DNA from: Pseudomonadota bacterium | GTDB taxonomy: Bacteria > Pseudomonadota > Gammaproteobacteria > Arenicellales > UBA868 | Direction of reading: 5' to 3' | Assembly: GCA_018661145.1 (NCBI GenBank) | Contig: JABJIU010000251.1 | Span: 1-14,561 of the forward strand | DNA: 14,561 nucleotides | Shown: piece by piece, positions 13,594-14,561 of the stretch | How the letters are laid out: each line of letters begins with the position of its first letter | Numbering within the stretch: the first letter of the stretch is position 1 | Notes under the pieces: generated by a model | The model's database searches: none | The model's input: only the letters and a program-made list of their open reading frames with translations | What the model was told of the DNA's origin: nothing | Made by a program: the position numbers and the translations under genes

Positions 13594-14561
13594 CTAAGAC
13601 GGGTTATGGTCGGGCTGTTGTTGGGTGATACAGTGAATGCCGCCGCCGCCCGGCGCGATATTATCGATCCGTAATGAAACGACCTCTCGCTGGGGGAACA
13701 GCTGTTGGTAAACCGCTTTAGCCCGGTCATCGCCAGGCAGGCCGTACGACGGCATGATAACTGCGCCATTGGCTATATAGCTATTGATGTAGGAGGCGCA
13801 AAAACGATCGCCTTCGACGCACTGCCATGCGTCTTCTATAAAGATCAGATCCAGCAAACGCCCCTTCGCATCTGTCTGTCCTTCGAGGGCGCGCCGGTTC
13901 TCCATGAGAACGTCATAGCGTGGGTGGGCGCGATCAAACGCTGCTTCGACCAGCACACGTCCCGGACCCACAAAAGCCGCCAGCCCATCGACATGACCAT
14001 TGGTCTCGTCCTCGTCGGGGTCCCCTGGAATCCAGATCACTTTAGTGACGCCAAGCATCCGGCACAACTCGGCCTCCACCTCGCCCTTGCTCCAGCCCGG
14101 ATTGCGGTTGGGATTTAAAAAGCAGGTTTCCGTAGTGATCAGCGTACCTTCACCATCCACCGTTATCCCACCCCCCTCCGCGGTCATTCTGGACTGGTAC
14201 ATCTGCAGTTCCAGTTGCGATAGCAATCTGGGTCCGGCTTGCGCATCGTCTTCAAAAGGCTCGTAATTGCCACCCCAGGCGTTGAAAGCAAAGCAAGCAG
14301 CGGCAACATCACCCTGACCGTTGATGAGAAAGTTCGGCCCGTTATCGCGAAACCAACCGTCGTCTATTGGCATCTCGACACAGGTGATGTCAGATCCTAG
14401 AGCCGCCTGTGCCCTCTTCCGGTCCCGCGGATGCACCACCATTGACACAGGCTCGAACCGCGCAATCGCCTTAGCCACTTCTACGTAATTCTGACAGGTT
14501 GCCTCACTGTTGAAGCCTTCACGGCAGGGCCACGCCATCCAGCACCGCGCGTGAGGCCGCC
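13594..14561 (-). CDS. agmatine deiminase / peptidyl-arginine deiminase family protein (5' truncated by window edge)
   Basis: The frame stays open past the ATG at 14538 to the window end, adding residues that read RPHARCW before 'MAWPCREGF'. Together these match the conserved 'PHe.tWMAWP.re' opening of agmatine deiminases, so 14538 is internal and a few tens of residues are missing. Numbering from that Met, key residues of the pentein fold are present: 'DDGWFRDNGP' (D65), 'TAEGGGI' (E121), 'ETNGHVDG' (H182, D184) and the nucleophile in 'PGGGGIHCIT' (C303). The enzyme hydrolyses agmatine to N-carbamoylputrescine and ammonia, part of the arginine-to-putrescine route; a related guanidino or peptidyl-arginine substrate cannot be excluded. 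The usual partner, N-carbamoylputrescine amidohydrolase, is not downstream. The reductase gene follows after 149 nt. Confidence 0.9.
   Translation of the reverse strand, partial: RPHARCWMAWPCREGFNSEATCQNYVEVAKAIARFEPVSMVVHPRDRKRAQAALGSDITCVEMPIDDGWFRDNGPNFLINGQGDVAAACFAFNAWGGNYEPFEDDAQAGPRLLSQLELQMYQSRMTAEGGGITVDGEGTLITTETCFLNPNRNPGWSKGEVEAELCRMLGVTKVIWIPGDPDEDETNGHVDGLAAFVGPGRVLVEAAFDRAHPRYDVLMENRRALEGQTDAKGRLLDLIFIEDAWQCVEGDRFCASYINSYIANGAVIMPSYGLPGDDRAKAVYQQLFPQREVVSLRIDNIAPGGGGIHCITQQQPDHNPS

Overview
The window looks like chromosomal DNA of a heterotrophic Gram-negative bacterium, most likely a pseudomonadotal (proteobacterial) lineage. This rests on an ADP-heptose-type (GT9) glycosyltransferase, a LysR regulator, an AMACR-type CaiB/BaiF enzyme, a phthalate-dioxygenase-reductase-like protein and a FOXRED1-like flavoprotein. 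It is densely coded: every intergenic gap is under 300 bases. I see no tRNA, rRNA, CRISPR array, insertion sequence, integrase or phage gene. Species cannot be named from the sequence.

Left edge (1-1217, + strand): the C-terminal half of a LysR-type regulator, cut by the window edge, then a cytoplasmic transglutaminase-like cysteine protein.

Centre-left (1266-7769, - strand): a co-directional run of seven genes, read from high to low coordinates. They are a GT9 glycosyltransferase, an alpha-methylacyl-CoA racemase-like enzyme, a 43-codon small ORF, the aconitase X large subunit, the aconitase X small subunit, an HSDL2-like short-chain dehydrogenase, and a TRZ/ATZ-type amidohydrolase. Spacings in the first five are 2, 19 and 5 nt and then a 1-nt overlap, so these are almost certainly co-transcribed. 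The last two follow after 218 and 72 nt. Together the enzymes suggest opening of an amide or heterocycle, dehydration of a hydroxy acid, alcohol/ketone oxidation and CoA-ester epimerisation. The substrate is unknown, and I know of no described pathway with this gene set.

Centre (8015-9697, + strand): a caspase-fold (C14) protein with a likely signal peptide, a tandemly duplicated two-cysteine module, a PEGA domain and an intact His/Cys dyad.

Right half (9805-14561): a FAD-dependent DAO-family oxidase (-), a methylenetetrahydrofolate reductase (+) with a good sigma70-like promoter, a fusion of a thioredoxin-like [2Fe-2S] ferredoxin to a PDR-type reductase (-), and an agmatine deiminase (-) whose N-terminus lies outside the window. 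The flavin oxidase, folate reductase and oxygenase-type reductase fit oxidative N- or O-demethylation feeding one-carbon units to folate; this is inference, because no oxygenase is present here.
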